NCBI GenBank assembly: GCA_026692825.1
Contig: JAPLOC010000279.1
Span: 7,218-12,340, forward strand
Source of the DNA: Planctomycetota bacterium
GTDB taxonomy: Bacteria; Planctomycetota; Planctomycetia; Planctomycetales; Planctomycetaceae
DNA: 5,123 nucleotides
Reading direction: 5' to 3'
Shown here: positions 4,435 to 5,123 of the stretch, piece by piece
Position numbering within the stretch: position 1 is the first letter of the stretch
Layout of the letters: every line of letters starts with the position of its first letter
The notes under the pieces: model-generated
The model's input: only the letters and a program-made list of their open reading frames with translations
The model's database searches: none
Told to the model about the DNA's origin: nothing
Program-made: the position numbers and the translations under genes

Positions 4435-5123
4435 TCACTGTCCGATGCAAAACAAGTGCTTATGAGTTCGCAGGAATATCTCGCCGTCTGAAATCGCCAG
4501 TGTCGAATTGCCCGGTTCGTCGAGCTTGTTCTCGGCCAGCAATTCAAACGTTTCTGGATCAGCTCGAAAGACGAGCGTCGTTCCTTCCTGATTTGTCACA
4601 TAAAGTCGATTCGCGACGCGCACCATCGATCCCCAAATAACCCCGGGGGGCATCCGCGACTGCCACAACTCCTTCCCGGTGGTGATGTCGATGCACTGGG
4701 CGATGAACTGTTCATTCGCCATATAGAGGTGCTTGCCGATGACAACTCCCGAACCGATTCGCTGCGGATTGGGCTTTTCAGTGAGCCAGAGCCGATGCGT
4801 TTTCGTCACGTTTCCCGAACCGCCAAGCTTGAAGGCCATCGCCGGCCCATGATAGCCCCCCATCGCGATTCCAATCCCCTCACTGATCAGCGGGCTGGTG
4901 TAAACCAGTTTTCCCAAACCGTCGACCGTCCACAGGATCTTCCCGTCCGCCGGGTCGTACGCGTTCACACGGTGCGGCAGACTGACAATCACCTGTTCGT
5001 GCCCGTCGACCAGTGTCACGATCGGTGTACTCCAGGAACCAATCCACTCCTCTGCCCCTTTTTCGCCACTGGCACCGCCCGGTTCGTCGACCTGCCACAA
5101 TGTCTTGCCGGTCTTGATGTCCA
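4435..5123 (-). CDS. PQQ-like (BamB-type) beta-propeller repeat protein, C-terminal part, 5' end beyond right edge
   Basis: Coding continues to the window edge: upstream of the TTG at 5098-5100 the frame reads DIKTGKTLW. The visible 228 residues carry repeated blade motifs of the form D-x-x-T/D-G-K-x-L-W: residues 1-9, AYDPADGKILW (54-64) and CIDITTGKELW (143-153), plus weaker strands such as NRLYVTNQEGTTLVF. The chain ends with LRTHKHLFCIGQ, a typical last strand of such propellers. Family members are usually exported and act as protein-binding scaffolds or, in true quinoproteins, as dehydrogenases. I see no quinoprotein-specific cofactor residues here, so an actual PQQ enzyme is unlikely. 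The signal peptide, if any, lies outside the window. It is the first visible gene of the run, 37 nt before the degenerate Gfo/Idh-like gene, suggesting co-transcription. Exact role unknown. Confidence 0.88.
   Translation of the reverse strand, partial: DIKTGKTLWQVDEPGGASGEKGAEEWIGSWSTPIVTLVDGHEQVIVSLPHRVNAYDPADGKILWTVDGLGKLVYTSPLISEGIGIAMGGYHGPAMAFKLGGSGNVTKTHRLWLTEKPNPQRIGSGVVIGKHLYMANEQFIAQCIDITTGKELWQSRMPPGVIWGSMVRVANRLYVTNQEGTTLVFRADPETFELLAENKLDEPGNSTLAISDGEIFLRTHKHLFCIGQ

Noticed and set aside
4435..5123. A true PQQ-dependent alcohol or glucose dehydrogenase
   Set aside because: Only the generic propeller blade motif is visible; the quinoprotein-specific cofactor and disulfide signatures are not seen in this part.

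Overview
This window is ordinary, compact bacterial chromosome with every recognisable gene on the minus strand. I infer a member of the Planctomycetota. The basis is the pairing of Gfo/Idh/MocA-type oxidoreductases with a PQQ-like beta-propeller protein, plus the style of the glutamine synthetase and of the FabZ-like start; no 16S or other marker is present. The DNA is GC-rich, and this produces very long but meaningless antisense reading frames.

Layout, read right to left in the direction of transcription. (1) 5123-4435 is the C-terminal part of a PQQ-like (BamB-type) beta-propeller protein that continues beyond the right edge. (2) 4397-3396 is a degenerate Gfo/Idh/MocA-fold protein that has lost its nucleotide-binding and catalytic signatures. 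(3) 3335-2214 is a second Gfo/Idh/MocA protein that keeps the catalytic-type lysine but has an unusual glycine-poor dinucleotide loop. Gaps of 37 and 60 nt suggest these three are one operon. (4) 2213-1730 is a 484-nt gene-free interval full of inverted repeats, several of them mutually exclusive, with a possible bidirectional terminator. (5) 1729-290 is a complete type I glutamine synthetase (glnA) with a good Shine-Dalgarno and all the usual active-site motifs, including a tyrosine at the adenylylation position. (6) A perfect 12-bp hairpin at 178-205 lies downstream of glnA. (7) 104-1 is the N-terminus of a FabZ/FabA-like hydroxyacyl-ACP dehydratase running off the left edge, probably from a GTG start.

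Functionally, glnA is the ammonium-assimilation enzyme and appears to be its own transcription unit. The upstream trio probably works together: an exported propeller protein and two dehydrogenase-fold proteins, one likely non-catalytic. Its substrate cannot be read from the sequence. I found no mobile element, CRISPR array, tRNA or rRNA. I see no convincing new multi-gene system. The best leads are the degenerate and canonical Gfo/Idh pair and the structured interval upstream of glnA.
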